Notes: generated by a model not told the origin, from the sequence alone. A DNA stretch of 64,000 nt from Dryomyza anilis (GCA_951804985.1 OX638135.1:64094599-64158598); one strand, 5' to 3'. Counted from the first letter of the stretch, positions 26,993 to 39,622 are shown. Numbers and translations are program-made.

Positions 26993-28288
26993 TACACGGA
27001 TAGAAAAGATTTAATTGAATATGTTTGAATGTAATTAAAAAGTAATACGAAATTACCATACATGTAGTAATAATGAAGTGTAATTAATGTAATTTGTCGT
27101 GTAAACATTATTATATTGTCCAGCAGAATCTGTCAAATTTACAATAAATATGTTACAATACCAACATAAAATTTTAATTGCATTTGAATAAACTATTTCT
27201 TGGCAATTTAGTTTTAAAACTATGTTTCGAAACACAGAAAATGCTAATCAAATCTAAATAAAACGTATGTTCGCAACGTTCGTCTTAATTCGATAATTTA
27301 TCGACTGACGAAGTTGGCAACGTTTTGCAGCATTTTGTACCTACGCCATCTTTTGCCATCGTTTGAACATATTGATGTTTAAAAACAAACAAAAAAGAGA
27401 TTGGATTTAAATAAATGTATTCTTGCAACATTCTTCTTGTATACGAAGTTGGCACTCGTTGAGCACTCGGTGATCGGCATTTTCTGCGTACGTGCCTTGT
27501 TGTTCGTTGAGAAAACGTTTTCGCGTCGGTAATAATTCTGTTATTGTAAATTAAATAAATATATAAATTGTGTTAAAAAAAGTACTAATATTAACAGAGT
27601 ATAATATAGTGCAGTATATAATTTCTGAAACTAATGTGAAAAAACCAAAAATTAAAATCAGTGTTTCGATTTTTAAACAGTACTGAGACCAACTTTAACT
27701 GTACCAAATATAAAGCGAGCCTGGATCGTCTGGTTTAGCGTCTGCTGGTGCAATTGTACATTCATTGATGCTGTCACTTGTCCTTGCAGTTTTAAACGAA
27801 TTATTTATTTATGCATTTACAAATTTGTATTTGAATTCAATTATTATAAATTCCCACTATGCATGTTTAAAGATTTTGAATAAAAAATAATACAAAAACA
27901 ACATTTTATTTTTATTCTCCTTTCAGAATTTCTTTCCAAAAATATTTAAATATGTTTCTATGCAAACATACTACTTTTTGAACTGAAACAACTGATATGT
28001 TTCACTGGAAACATATTTATATTCAGGTCTTTCAAAATAATGTTTTATTTTGAACGTATTTATGTTTCGGTTCAAATATTTATTTTGTTTGGATGTAGTA
28101 ATTATTATGTTTCCATTAGAACATACTCCATTTTAAGGGGCAACATTAAAATGTTTCCGGGATATTATAATGTAAGTCAGAGCTCATTACAACACTATTC
28201 AAGTCTCAATACAACCCTGTTTACAAATGATTTATCAGTCAATTCTGCAAAATTATGTTTGGTATAGCCCTTTTTTTTGCAGCGTGTA
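26993..28288 (-). mobile_element. Repeat B, copy 2 (inverted)
   Basis: It runs from TACACGGATAGAAAAG to GCAGCGTGTA and matches repeat B copy 1 in reverse. Together with the head-to-head copy starting at 28647 it forms a large inverted repeat with a spacer of about 360 bp. No coding capacity was recognised. Confidence 0.75.
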
Positions 28289-28646
28289 CATGTGACTACA
28301 TAATAATAAGGAAAATTGACATACAATTGTTCCTCCTTATATATAACAAAATAAATTTGTTTATAGAAAAAACTAAATTTGTTTATAAAACAAAATAAAT
28401 TTAATCGTCGAACAACATAAATTTGTTCATCTAACAAAATAAATTTGTATATCATAAAAATTTACTTTGTTAATGAGAAAAAACTACTTTATTAAATGAC
28501 AAAACAATTTGTGAATATAACAATGAAAAAGGGTAATTGTAAATATTTGTAATTAAAGTAAATATTTCTTGTTGGTCGTATATTAAGAAATATTTCGTTA
28601 ATTTAGACCAGATTTTTGTTAATATCACCATAGGAATTTTTTTGTG
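28289..28646. other. AT-rich spacer between inverted repeat B copies
   Basis: Several variants of 'aaataaatttgtttat' occur here. Nothing else was recognised. Confidence 0.45.
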
Positions 28647-29735
28647 CACACGCCGCAAAAAAAATGTCCTCCCAAACATAATTTTGCAGGCATTGACATG
28701 TATGTTTGGAATTTTATGTAAACATAATATATAATTGACTGATAAATCATTTGTATACAGGGTTGTATTGAGACTTGAACAGTGTTGTAATGAGCTCCGA
28801 CTTACATTATAATATCCCGGAAACATTTTAATGTTGCCGCTTAAAATGGAGTATGTTCTAATGGAAACATAATAATTACTACATCTAAACAAAATAAATA
28901 TTTATACCGAAACAAAAATAAGTTTAAAATAAATCATGATTTTGAACGACCTGAATACAAATATGTTTCCAGTGAAACATATCAGTTGTTTCAGTTCAAA
29001 AAGTAGTATATTTGCATAGAAACATATTTAAATATTTTTGGAAAGAAATCCTGAAAATAAAATAAAATGTTTTTTTTATTAATTTTTATTAAAAATCTTT
29101 AAACATGCACAGTAAGAATTTATAATAATTGAATTCATACATAAATTTGTAAATGCATAAATAAATAATTCGTTTAAAACTGCAAGTACAAGTGACAGCA
29201 TCAATGAATACACAATTGCACCAGCAGACGGTAAACCAGACGATCCAGGCTCGCTTTATATTTGGTACATAATAATTAAATTATTACCGATGCGAACTCG
29301 TTTTCTCAACGAACAACAAAAAACACGTACGCAGAAAATGCCGATCACCGAGTGTCAACTTTGTATACAAGAAGAGAGCTGCAAGAATACCTTTATTTAC
29401 ATTTGAATTCATTTTTTTGTTTGTTTTCAAACATAAGTATGTTTAAAATGACCCTATACTGACTTCAAACGACGACAAAAGAGACGTAGATTGAAAATTC
29501 TGCTCAGCGAGTGCCAACTTCGTATACAAGAAGAATGTTGGAAGAATACATTTATTTAAATCATATTCCTTTTCTGTTTGTTTTTAAACCTCAACATGTT
29601 CAGATGGCAAAAGATGGCGTAGGAACAAATGCTGCACAACGTTGGCAACTACGTCACTCGATGAATATCGAATTAAGACGAGCGTTGCGAACATACGTTG
29701 TATTTAGATTGATTAGCATCTGTGTTTCGAAACAT
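28647..29735 (+). mobile_element. Repeat B, copy 3, left part
   Basis: It matches copy 1 and stops inside the repeat at 'gtgtttcgaaacat'. The missing right part resumes exactly there at 62791. Copy 3 was therefore split by the 33-kb element E. Confidence 0.8.
29731..29735. other. Target-site duplication AACAT, left
   Basis: AACAT of repeat B is found on both sides of element E (29731-29735 and 62791-62795). Uninterrupted repeat B (near 17990) contains it once. Confidence 0.75.
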
Positions 29736-31507
29736 AATATGTGTCACTTGTCATCATACTCGGCATAATCATGCAGCTAGCTCACAGCACAGGGTTTGGT
29801 TTTCAACCATCACACCGAGTCGAAGGATAACAATTAATGATATAAATACAACAAAAAAAAACTAAAATCATGACTACATTATAATACAAAAAAAAAACTA
29901 CATCTTACAATCTCACCATATGCGTATCCTCTCTGGAAGCCACAGGCCCTCCTGCGCCCTCCCAACCATGGTTGCTGGCTTCCATTTGCTTCGCAAATCC
30001 TTGAACCCGCATTCAGGTAATCCTTTCCATATTCACCAACTCAACCCATTTCCGCCCCCAAATGATAAGCTGCTTAGCACATATTCTCCTTTTGAACCAT
30101 TTCAATATTTATTAAAAACAATAATCGCCAGTTTCATTTCTATTCTAAATTTTACTCTATCTATATATATTTTTTTTAGCGTTGTAATTAATCTAATTGA
30201 GGTGGCAGTTTTACTATTTTACCTTTAAACAATTGTACACACAAATAGCTGTAACCAAAAGAAATATTATCATGGTATAAATATAAAAATATAGTATTAT
30301 TGTAAAATATAGTATATGTATAAATATGAATGAAAAGGTAGATTTGATTTTTTTATAAATATTTAGGATTAAGGCGTGATTTATATTGTTCTCATGTTTT
30401 TTTTTATCTTTAACTTAGTGCTGCATAGAAAAATAGGTTATATATAAGTTAATTTGTATCCTTTTTTTTTAGTGAGGGTTTTTTTGTTTTTTTTTTTATT
30501 GTCTAATTATAGATTTCTCTTTTTTTATAAAGGGTCATAGAGCCATATTATTCCCTAATTCCCCGCGAACATCGTAGCGCAATTTGTAACTAGTTACCCC
30601 CTATCGCCTATTTTATAGCACGTCTGTTTCCTATATTTTTTTTTTGTATTATATTTTTCTATGCTGTTTTTTTATTTTTACGTTTGATTCTTTTCTAAAT
30701 TACATATAATATCTTTTATTTCTTTACCTTTTTTTATTTTTTTTTTTAAATTTCTTAGTATATAATTTTAATTGTTCCCGGCATAATTTGTCTACTAACT
30801 TTTTTTCCACTAGCCACCTCAAAAATTATTCCTATAATGACAATTTTTTTCTTCTTAATACTTTAATAATTCCCTTCTTAATAATTCCCCCTATTTATCA
30901 GCTTCCGACGTGATGCTCTTTTTATCCGATCATAGATGGGATTAGATGGAATTTTTTATGATGCACTGCTTTACCTAGGGTTCTGAGACTATCTTCGTTG
31001 GCAGGTTCTGGTTCTCGTTTATTCAGTTGTCCACGGTCGATTTTTGTATGTTGCTGTGTTTGGTTTTACAACAGATTTCTTCGTTCAGGCCGTTGATTAA
31101 GCGTCGACTTTTATGGATCAGCTCTGGACAGTTTCCTGTTGGATTTAATGGTTTTCTAACTTTCTGTCAATTTTTGTCTAATCTTTTTATTACTTACAAT
31201 TTTTATTTTAATTTTCCTCTTCTCACTGTAGTTATTTGTACCTGTTCTGCCTTCCGTTTCCTGCGTCAGAGCTCTTCTTGTGAATCGTCTGACCGCCCTA
31301 GTCCTTTTTCCCTTTCCGTGCTGCTTCCCTAAACTGAACAATATTCACTTATTTTCACATATTTTTTTCTTTGATTTATTTTTTTTTTTTTTTTGCAAGG
31401 AAAATTACATTGTTTTCCACCTTTTTTAATTTTATTATAATGTTGGATATTTTATAATTCCAATTTCCGAAATCGCGTTTACGCATTTACATTTTTATGC
31501 CATATAT

Positions 31508-32229
31508 CTGATTATACCCTACACTAAGAGTGAAAGGGTATATTCAGTTTGGTACGCCGTTTGTAACACCCAGAAGGAAGCATCTCCGGTATGGAAAAGT
31601 ATATATATTCTTGATCAGCATGACCTCCTGAGTCGATTTAACGATGTCCGTCTGTCCGTCTGTCTGTCTGTCCGTCTGTCTGTCTGTCTGTCTGTCTGTT
31701 GAAATCCCTAAGACTTTTAAAATTGAAGAGCTAGAAAAATGAAACTTATAACTTAGATTACTAATATACCTACGCTGTATGTGAGATCGGTCCATTGTGA
31801 CCTATGATCCGACCACTTATGTTCAAATACCTCATATAAAATGTACATATAAAGATCAATTTTTATGTATACGTGCTTAGGTAAACTTTGTTGGTCAAAT
31901 ATATATTGACATCATGCTCAAATACATGATAATAATGTTTTCCGGCGAAAAGACTTGTGGTTCACAAAAAAAAAAATCGAAATTCGGTACACCTACCCAT
32001 ATGTAAATATGGGTATCAAATGAATGGAAATTCTTCAGCGATTGAATGTTTGTAGTTATTTTCAGGATTCGTATACTCTGGTGACCTATATATCACTTTG
32101 AATGGTAACCACACATATGTGTAGGGTATTTATAGTCGGCTTAGACCGACTATAATTTTGATAATCCTAACTATCATAATTACACCTACTTTAAAATTTC
32201 CCATGTGATCTAACCTTCCCAACTGGTTT
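31508..32229 (-). mobile_element. mini-me/DINE-1-like element, copy 2
   Basis: Inverted relative to copy 1 and about 720 bp long. It includes a longer (GTCT/GTCC)n tract at about 31645-31699. It lies inside the E 3' LTR and is missing from the other LTR. Confidence 0.8.
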
Positions 32230-33051
32230 TTATTTTATTTTAAATGTTTTCTTATTTTCAGTTTTCTTCGCGACTTTGTCTTTTTCGTTTCGCTTAAAGG
32301 TACGACCGTTTCGGTTAAAGGTACACAAGAGTTTGAACAGACCGTACACCCACTTGTTCGTTTAAAGCCCGCACGATTTCCATTCAGTTCGCTTGGCAAT
32401 GTGCGCCTTCCATTGGACCTTGCCCCCACAGTCCGCTAATCTTTTAAATATATACTCTTATTCGATTGAAAATTATATATATTTATCCGATACGATTCCT
32501 ATATTCCTCACATAGTTGCTTATTTTCCCGCTTAAATTTAAAGTGACGCGAATAGGGCATCGATGGATCTGGACCACTTCCGATGTCCCCTAATGGTCAT
32601 ATCGGTCTCGCTATTAGGCGCTCGTATTGTTCAGAGCGCATTCTTATGTTTGACATTTTCTAAACATTTTCTGTCTTCATTCATTTTTTTGTTTCCTGTA
32701 CCCCCCTGTTTCTTTTTACGCACGGTCCAGATGGTAGCATTGTTTACCTTTTGTCCTCTCTGAGGTTAGTAACGTTTACAAACGTCACATTTTATTATCC
32801 GGTCTGTCACATTGTCATGGATGCACGTAAATTAATTTGTTCCTGACAATAAATATTTAATTGAAGTGTGTTCGCGGATTTTGAAAAAAAGAAAAACGTT
32901 TGTTCGACGGATTCGACGCCACGCATCGGACGATACTAGCCTGGGAACAACGACGGTTGGCGTGGCAGTACGTCGAAATTGCCAGGGGCTGACCATGACC
33001 AGAGCACCCATGACGTATATGGGTTGGCGGAGCGAATTGCACTACCCAATG

Positions 33052-33102
33052 GTAAGTATTTAATCTACTTAAATGTTCCTAATCTAGAAAAATTTGTTAT
33101 AG
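33052..33102 (+). other. Candidate 51-nt intron in E LTR (plus strand)
   Basis: Donor G/GTAAGT, a CTAAT branch-like site and acceptor TTATAG lie 51 nt apart. The same arrangement is kept in the other LTR at 62670-62720. It is antisense to the element's coding strand, so its meaning is open. Confidence 0.4.
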
Positions 33103-33172
33103 GCACTGGCTTAACCGGCATAATGCCCTAGCTAGAGGGATGTATTTGTAATGGATCCCACCAATCGCAACA

Positions 33173-33815
33173 AAACTCTGACGTTGCAGGCTGCTGCACT
33201 GAGACGACAGTGTGCTGGTGGGGGTTTTGGGCGTCTACCGTGCCCAACGTAGGTCACGCCCATGCCCTGTCACTTCGAGTCTCAGTTTCTACCCACTGTC
33301 TCGCCGGGCTGACATTCTATGCTGCCTTTCATCGAGTCTGCCGCGTACGATGACATGACGTGTTTGGTCACTCATTCTAAGGTATAATTGATAGGTAAAG
33401 GTCTGTCGGCTTACAATTTTTTTATATTTTTGGTTGTTTTGTCGGTTCCCATCATCAGGAGGGTTTGTGTCACGCTGCCTAGTTGTGTTAGCGGACAGCG
33501 TTCTGCTGATCATCGGATCGTCGGTGAACATTCGTGAATCATCATGGACCTTTTACTAAATGATGGCCGTTGGCCAGGAAAGGCATTAACGTCAATATTA
33601 CGGAAAGTATTGTTTGTACATAATAATAATAATAATAATAAGATGTTTACTTTTTGTTTATTTATAATTTTATTAGGCCCTCACTCAAATAAATACATTT
33701 GATGACGGGACATAAGGAAAATGGGATCAAGAGCATGTGTGCCTCGTTTCTGGACCCGGAACTTTAAAAAAATAATAATTACAAAACATATAATTTGTTT
33801 GTGTGTGTTCCTCTA
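33173..33815 (-). other. Element E 3' untranslated region
   Basis: It lies between the pol stop and the 3' LTR on the minus strand. Contains a short (AAT)n run near 33622-33640. No gene was recognised and no convincing purine tract adjoins the LTR. Confidence 0.5.
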
Positions 33816-35010
33816 TTGTTTAATATCCTTCGCGTGGTATATTCCCAGCGGGTTTCCGTTCATGTTTTCAATTTGGTACATATTGTTGCCTACTGGTTTA
33901 GTTATACGGCATCTTATGAATTACTTGCAAAATTTTGCATTAATGTTGTTTTTAAAGTCGCTTAAAACAAAATTGCGTTTATATACTTCCTGTCCCGGCA
34001 CGAAGTTCACATGTCGGGAGCGAGTGTTATAGCGCACCGCACTTTTTTCATGCACTATCTTTTATTATTGCCGCACGATCTTCTTTGTTCATTACGGCCA
34101 TTTCACTGTCTGCTAACTCGCCTTGCTTCCGTGCGAGTTTAAAGTCTGCTCCACTCGTGAACATGTTATGTCTGAAAAGTGAGAAAAAGGGTGTCACATC
34201 AGTTCTCGAGTGCACGGGTCACAGTCTTGATGATCTTTCTTCAAATTATGCTCTAAAGGCTGAAAGTACCGAGTGGGTAACTCTTTCTGCCGCATTTAAT
34301 ACGCCGTTTTCATGTGTGTTATTTTATACGAATTTATCATCGCCTCGAAATCCTTGGCCACGAATTGCTTTCCATTGTCCGAGTGCTCTACTTCAGGTAC
34401 ACTGATCTTATGGAATACTTCTTGTATCAAAAAGTTGATGACGTTTTTTGTTGTTGCTTCACGCATTGCCTTTAGAAAGGTGAATTTTGTGAAATGGTCC
34501 ACAACAATAAAAATGTAACAATAGAGCGAGGATATTTTCCTAAAAAGTCGATGTAGAGCTTTTGAAAAGGACGATCGGTAATGACCTCATTGCCAATCAT
34601 GGGTTGTAAGTGTAGGTTTTGTTTCTTTACAAATAACGCAATTGTTTAAGTACTCGCGTACCTGTACTGCCATGTTAGGCCAGTAATAACATGTTTTTAA
34701 TTTATTTAAAGTTTTGGCTATTCCGCCATGAGCTGACGTTACTGGTTCATGTGCTTTTTTTGATGAGCGCCTCTGTTGACGTTTCTGGTGTCCAAAGTTT
34801 CCATTTAAATTCTTCTAAATCTTCGTTATTTTGGAGAATTAGATTATTCCTTCGCTTTCTCGCAAATCTGGTAATTTGTCGCGATTCTCGATTACTGTTT
34901 CAACCAGCTTCTTATATGCCTCATTTTGGAAATTTTCTGCCTCGATTTCTAGCATCTCATTGCATTCAACTTCTACTTCCTCTATTGCTCTGGACAGAGT
35001 ATCTGCCACA
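33816..35010 (-). pseudogene. Element E pol, RNase H end and integrase, decayed
   Basis: The minus strand first reads 'VVADTLSRAIEEVEVE' (34839-35010), the usual end of the RNase H/connection region. Next comes an integrase core piece at 34296-34502 with 'MDHFTKFTFLKAM' and 'PEVEHSDNGKQF' (first and second catalytic Asp). Further on, 'AERVTHSVLSAFRA' includes the region of the catalytic Glu. The C-terminal tail at 33820-34060 has 'RSRHVNFVPGQEVYKRNFVL' and 'NPLGIYHAKDIKQ', typical of Osvaldo/Ulysses-type integrases. The frame is broken many times. The protein would have inserted element cDNA in the nucleus. It is now dead. Confidence 0.8.
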
Positions 35011-36040
35011 ACTTTTTTTTTAACCAATGCTCAGGGGATGCCCCCTATTCATGCAATGCACAGTGTTGATCGAAGAAAGGTTAATAGGTTATTGGGAGGG
35101 AAGATGGAGTAGTGTCGGTGGATGTTTGTTTTGAACTTGCCAATATCAAAAATGTCAGGAAAAACAGACGCAGGGAGATTGTTCCACAAACGTATCTAGC
35201 GACTGAAGAACGAATTCTCTCTGTAATGCGTGGTTCTATTGAGAGCCGAGTGGACTACGAAGGGGTGGGCTTGGTTTGATGCCCGAGTAGAACGCGAGAA
35301 CACACGACCTGGTGGGATCAGTTCATGTATTTCCCTAGAACATAGTAATACCTATAAAACAGGCTTACACACCCGACGGTCCTTCGGTGCTCAAGAGAAC
35401 CAATAGACGATGAAATATTTTCATCCCCTATTAAATATATTGCACGTTGTTGGATTCGATCCAGGAACTCCAAAGAAGATTTTGAAGCCCCTGCCCACAT
35501 GTGCGAATTGTATTCCATCTTAGGCCGAATATAGGTAGTGTAGACAGTGCGTAAGTCAGCAGGAGTGAAGTATGTCTTACACCGTTTCAGAAAACCGAGG
35601 CACTTGGCCGCTTCTTTCGACACATCAAATAAGTAATCATTCCAACGAAGGTAACATTGAATTGATATGCCCAGAACGTCAAGAGAAGCTGACTGCGGAA
35701 TACCCACAGCACTCATATTGAGGGGAGGGAGGGGTGAATCTATTCTTTTGTGAGATAACAGACAACATTGGGTCTTGTTTGCATTAAAATCAACTCTATT
35801 TGCAAGACCCCACTCGGTGATTATTTTAAGGTCATTATTGAGTGTGTCATTTATAGTGCGTCTTTTACTCTCAATCTCCATAGAGTTTGGGCGCTTGTTG
35901 AACGAATATGAATGACAAATGTTGCTATCATCTGCAAAGGAATGAATTGGGTTCTGGGTCAATGACAGAAGGTCATTGATAAAAACCAAAAATAGGGACG
36001 GGGATAGGACGGAACCCTGCGGAACTCCAAAATTGATTGA
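35011..36040 (-). mobile_element. Non-LTR retrotransposon (CR1/L2/jockey-like) fragment inserted in E pol
   Basis: A 5'-truncated LINE on the minus strand. Its frame (about 35318-36030) has 'NFGVPQGSVLSPSLFLVFIN' and 'SFADDSNICHS' (FADD catalytic box), followed by the C-terminal thumb region to 35318. A decayed C-terminal tail continues towards 35050 ('RTTHYRENSFFSR'). It ends in a run of 9-10 A residues (35010-35020, minus strand), i.e. a poly(A) tail. No target duplication was found. Between the flanking gypsy pieces the RT YLDD region and most of RNase H are missing, so the insertion or a later event removed part of pol. Confidence 0.8.
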
Positions 36041-37290
36041 CACGATCCATTAATCTGCATAACCTCTGCGCAGCATTGCACAGTCCAAATGGCATGACGA
36101 CAAATTGGTACAATGGTCTTCCTGGCACTGTGAATGCCGTGCATGCTTTGCTGTCTTCATCTAATTCTATTTGCCAGAAGGCATATTTTAGATCCACACT
36201 ACTTATAAAATGCTTAATATTCATTCAATATTTTGTCCTTGACCGTCCTTTCGTTGAGTTTTCGCGCATCAAGGCAAAATCAGTTTTTTTCTGGTTTGCG
36301 CACTATAGTTGTGCGATTACCCCACGGACTTTCGCTTTCTTCTATCACTCCCAGTCTTAACATTTCATCCACCTCGGCATACACTAATTCCTGTACCGCC
36401 GGCGAAATAGGGTAATGTCGGTCGCTCCTTCGTGCAGTTGAATGGTGTGCTTTTCCACTTTCGTGCGTCCTAAACCGTTTTTTTCATAGGTACGAAATTC
36501 GTGCATTACGTTTCCAATTGTTACCTTTGTTCCGCAGATAATACAAGTTCTGTCTGCACCCTTTCTTCATTGACGACTTGATTATTTAATTTTTCTATAT
36601 CGAGCTCGGCCACGCCTACTTTATCGGCAGCCATTTCGAATTCGCGCCAGAATTCTATCCCTAAATACATATTTTGGTCCAAGTCTGGGCACATGTCAAA
36701 TTCGATCATTTTCATCCTGTTTTTATACTCCACAGGTACTTTAATTTTTCCAATTAACTGGTGTCGGGTCCCAGCGGCCGTGGTGACTTTGGCGAAGAAT
36801 TTATGAACACCTGCTTCTATTCGTTCTACCAACTTTTGACAGTCTCGGCCCAACAAGCTGACGTACGCATCTGTATCCAATAACCCACGTACTCCTATGT
36901 CTGCTATTTTTATCTCCGCGTACACCCGACGGTCATTGTGGCCAACGTGATTTGCAGCAGCGACTTCTTCTTGCCTGGCTCGTTTCCGTTTTAGGTAATT
37001 AGCCGCACCTTCTGAATTCTTCTGGATACTTGCCGCCGCCCATTAACTTGAGAATCATCAAAAATTCTACGCCGAGCATCATAATATTCGACTATGCGTT
37101 GTTCTATCGGTTTACTTATACTTTTATTTACATGCCATATTTGTGGTTTATTTACGTTTACTATTCTTTTCAATATTTTAAAATGTTTGTTTTTGTCAGT
37201 GCATGTGTTGCTGTGATCGATGATGCTACTTCCGGAAGTTGTGTTGGAAACCGGGCCGGCACTACCCGCGTTTTCATCTACTTTTATCTC
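36041..37290 (-). pseudogene. Element E protease and N-terminal reverse transcriptase, decayed
   Basis: The protease frame (36521-36925) has 'GVRGLLDTDAYVSLLGRDC', where the usual DTGA active-site box reads DTDA. The RT start is visible on the minus strand around 36240-36310 ('NRTTIVRKPEKN', stop, then 'DARKLNERTVKDK'). Frame 35973-36224 holds 'SSVDLKYAFWQIELDEDSKA' and 'YQFVVMPFGLCNAAQRLCRL' (RT motifs up to MPFGL). It is cut at about 36040 by the inserted LINE. The region 36991-37290 is a linker without recognised motifs. Dead. Confidence 0.8.
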
Positions 37291-38406
37291 TTATGTATGG
37301 TTTAATTGTGTGCGGGATTCGTGGAGGAACGTGGTTCTCCGTGCCATCACGTTCCTTCTGGAGTTTCCCACGTTACACTGCGAACACTTCGGCGTAATCG
37401 CATTCGCCAAGCCGCATTTATAACCGAAGACGCTCCTTTCGTTGGAAGTACACTCCATGTACACATGGCCAGGCTGGTGGCAGTTCCAGCAGGATATCTG
37501 TTTTTTTGGTTGGTGTTGTAGATCTGTTACATTGGTTGACCTCGCCGCATGAATTTCCTCAATTAGAACCGACTCTTCCTCTTCATGATTTTTATCTGGA
37601 ACTTCCAACATCATCTCGCTAACTTGTCGCTGATACCGTTGAGGCGGTGGCGGGTTAATTTTTCGAATGCCTCGCCGTGGAAAACATCGCTCCACCTCAT
37701 TACACTCATCGCGTAGCTGGTCCACGGTATATATCGTGCGATATTTTCCTTCCTTTACTATGTTTATGACCTCATAATCAGACATATCGTGTGTCAATCT
37801 TGATCTAATTTTACCAACCTCAAAAAACAACTGGCAACGGACTCCCCTGGTTGTTGCTTTCTTTCGACCAGATCCCGCATAAATTCAAAATGGGATCAAC
37901 TCGTTTGATATTGTTGTAATAACGCGTGACGTAATGACGGCCATCGGCCACTTGGTTACTCTTGACTACTAGCCAGTACCACTTATTAGTGTCGCCAGGC
38001 ATTAGCAGGTTAAAGTCCCGCAGGATCTCCGCCCATGGGCACATAAGTGGGCTTGGAGGTGCTCCCATCGAAAAACAAAATCTTCAACCGGTAGGTGATT
38101 TTGGTTACCATTAAAAGATAAACCCCATTTGTCGATTTGGATTTGTGAAGCCCTGAGCTCCTGCATAATTCCCTGGATACCTGCTCTAACACCTTCCTGA
38201 ATATGATTCTGAATAGTTTGATCTAAGGATGTTTTTAATGCCTGACAAGCGTTCGCTACTAACAAATTGACGTGTTCTTCATTAATAGCTTGTCTGTCCT
38301 CATCACCAGTGTTAGCCGTACTGGCACTCGGGACCGGAACCTGACTGGTCCTGGGTATTGCCCCTCTATGAGGTCCCCTGTTGTCCGATGTGAGCGTTTG
38401 AGACAA
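37291..38406 (-). pseudogene. Element E Gag, frameshifted
   Basis: The presumed start Met is at 38406 ('MSQTLTSDNRGPHRGA'). The protein then passes through three frames: 38002-38406, 37820-38068 and 37291-37830. The capsid-like middle includes 'LNLCGIWSKES'. The C-terminal part carries a CX2CX4HX4C knuckle ('CWNCHQPGHVYMEC') followed by a second Cys cluster ('YKCGLANAITPKCSQC'), a pairing seen in Osvaldo/Ulysses-type Gag. Frameshifts near 38050 and 37825 disable it. It would form the cytoplasmic particle that packages element RNA. Confidence 0.8.
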
Positions 38407-38421
38407 ATCTCTATAAAACTC

Positions 38422-38471
38422 AGTTTCGCGGTTTTGACCGACTAAACGCGGTCGATCAAAACCGCGAAACT
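38422..38471 (-). promoter_or_regulatory. Hairpin just upstream of element E gag
   Basis: Arms 38422-38437 and 38456-38471 ('agtttcgcggttttga' and its complement) pair perfectly over 16 bp around an 18-nt loop. The hairpin lies 16 nt upstream of the presumed gag Met. Position would suit an RNA packaging or translation signal; this is inference. Confidence 0.55.
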
Positions 38472-39302
38472 TCCTGTATTAAGGTCATTCTAGATGGATG
38501 TTTGTGTGTATTTGGTTTCGTGAGTTTTATTAGGGGCGAGGACCGACTCGCGTCAAAATTGACTTGCCTTCTTCTTTTGGAATCTTTTCGCGTCTTCGAT
38601 TCGTTGGACAACACCATATTAAAGAAACTAAATATTTATCTAATTAATTCCTTTAAGTGAACTTGTTCGCCTAAATATATATTTTTATAATTGTCAAAGG
38701 ATTATAATTTCTCTAAACTTTTATTTATTTGTTATACTATATTTGTTAACTATACCATTTATTTTCTGCAACTATCTTCATCGATGTATTGAAATATTTT
38801 AGGGCTATAATGGGAGAGTATGTTGGTGAATTGGCGTGGACATCCCTTTTATTTTGGGGTTTTCTTTGCATACCGTATTTGGCATCTGTGGTTTCCGAGT
38901 GGATACGCTTCTTTTTCTTATACATCCTTATGTTAGTTATTGTACATGAAATATTTTCCCTTTTTTCGATTCTGTCTTGGTGACACGTCTATCGGTTTTA
39001 ACTTCTCCGCTAGGTTGCCACCAGACCCTCAATACTACTAGGTCTACATATTATTTTTGAACCTGGTTATTGTTTTTTTTTTTCACAACTTATGGTACAA
39101 CGAAAAACATATCTACATGTCAACCACTACAGTTACTAATTTGAATTACACAAAAAAAAGTAATCTATTGCTTTTCCTACAATCCTATACAATTAAATGT
39201 CAGCGTATCTATCGCTCATTTACGTTACAAGACTACAGAGTTCTTATTATGGGCTATGACCTTGTTTGCAGAATTGAATCGCCACGTGCGGTATAGAACA
39301 AT
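38472..39302 (-). other. Element E leader between SINE and hairpin
   Basis: No gene was recognised. Short frames, e.g. 38789-38983 on plus, lack domains. Confidence 0.4.
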
Positions 39303-39622
39303 TATAATAATAATAATAGTTTGGCGCTACAGTCCTGTATAGAACTTCGACCGAGCTCTCTCACCAATTTGAGCTGTGCGTGTTATATTTCAACTCAAAA
39401 GTGATGGGACCTACAGTTTATTGCCGAATCCGAACGGCGGGTGAGAGCTTTTCATGGGCAATGGTTTTACTCTCGTAGGTTTGCCATTTACTGACGAGAG
39501 GTAGCGCGGTATAGAAAAATGTTTCTATGAAAAGATGTTGTTAGCCCCAGTCTAGGCTTGAACCGGGGACCTTTCGACTCGTAGTCCAACGCACTAACCA
39601 CTGAGCTACCGCGGCTACTCGA
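39303..39622 (-). mobile_element. tRNA-derived SINE, full-length-like copy
   Basis: On the minus strand the 5' end reads like a tRNA: A box 'tagctcagtggttag', an anticodon-arm-like segment with loop CTACGAG (ACG, as in tRNA-Arg), and B box 'ggttcaagcc'. The 3' acceptor and T stem are degenerate. A ~230-bp unrelated body follows and ends in (ATT)n. A second, 5'-truncated copy is at 63390-63579 with the same tail. The RNA polymerase III promoter elements are inside the head. The 3' partner LINE was not identified; no similarity to the LINEs here was noticed. Confidence 0.85.

Larger units (their letters stand above)
29736..33172 (-). repeat. Element E 3' LTR (left)
   Basis: It aligns piecewise with 39749-40187, 46294-46716, 59525-60067, 60704-60960 and 61665-62790. 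Without the nested mini-me-like copy (31508-32229) it is about 2.7 kb, unusually long. Short frames within it show no recognised domain. Contains T-rich tracts and, on the plus strand, a consensus-like 51-nt intron near its right end. Confidence 0.8.

Noticed and set aside
29920..30228. 102-codon plus-strand frame in the left E LTR
   Set aside because: It is not preserved in the matching LTR piece at 39940-40187 and has no domain.
33226..33262. Plus-strand 'gtgcccaacgtaggtcacgcc' as a primer-binding site for element E
   Set aside because: It lies about 70 nt from the LTR end and all coding relics are on the minus strand. The site at 39730-39744 fits better.
39540..39622. A functional tRNA-Arg gene
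   Set aside because: The T stem and 3' acceptor do not pair, and the segment is fused to a repeated body with an (ATT)n tail, so it is a SINE head.
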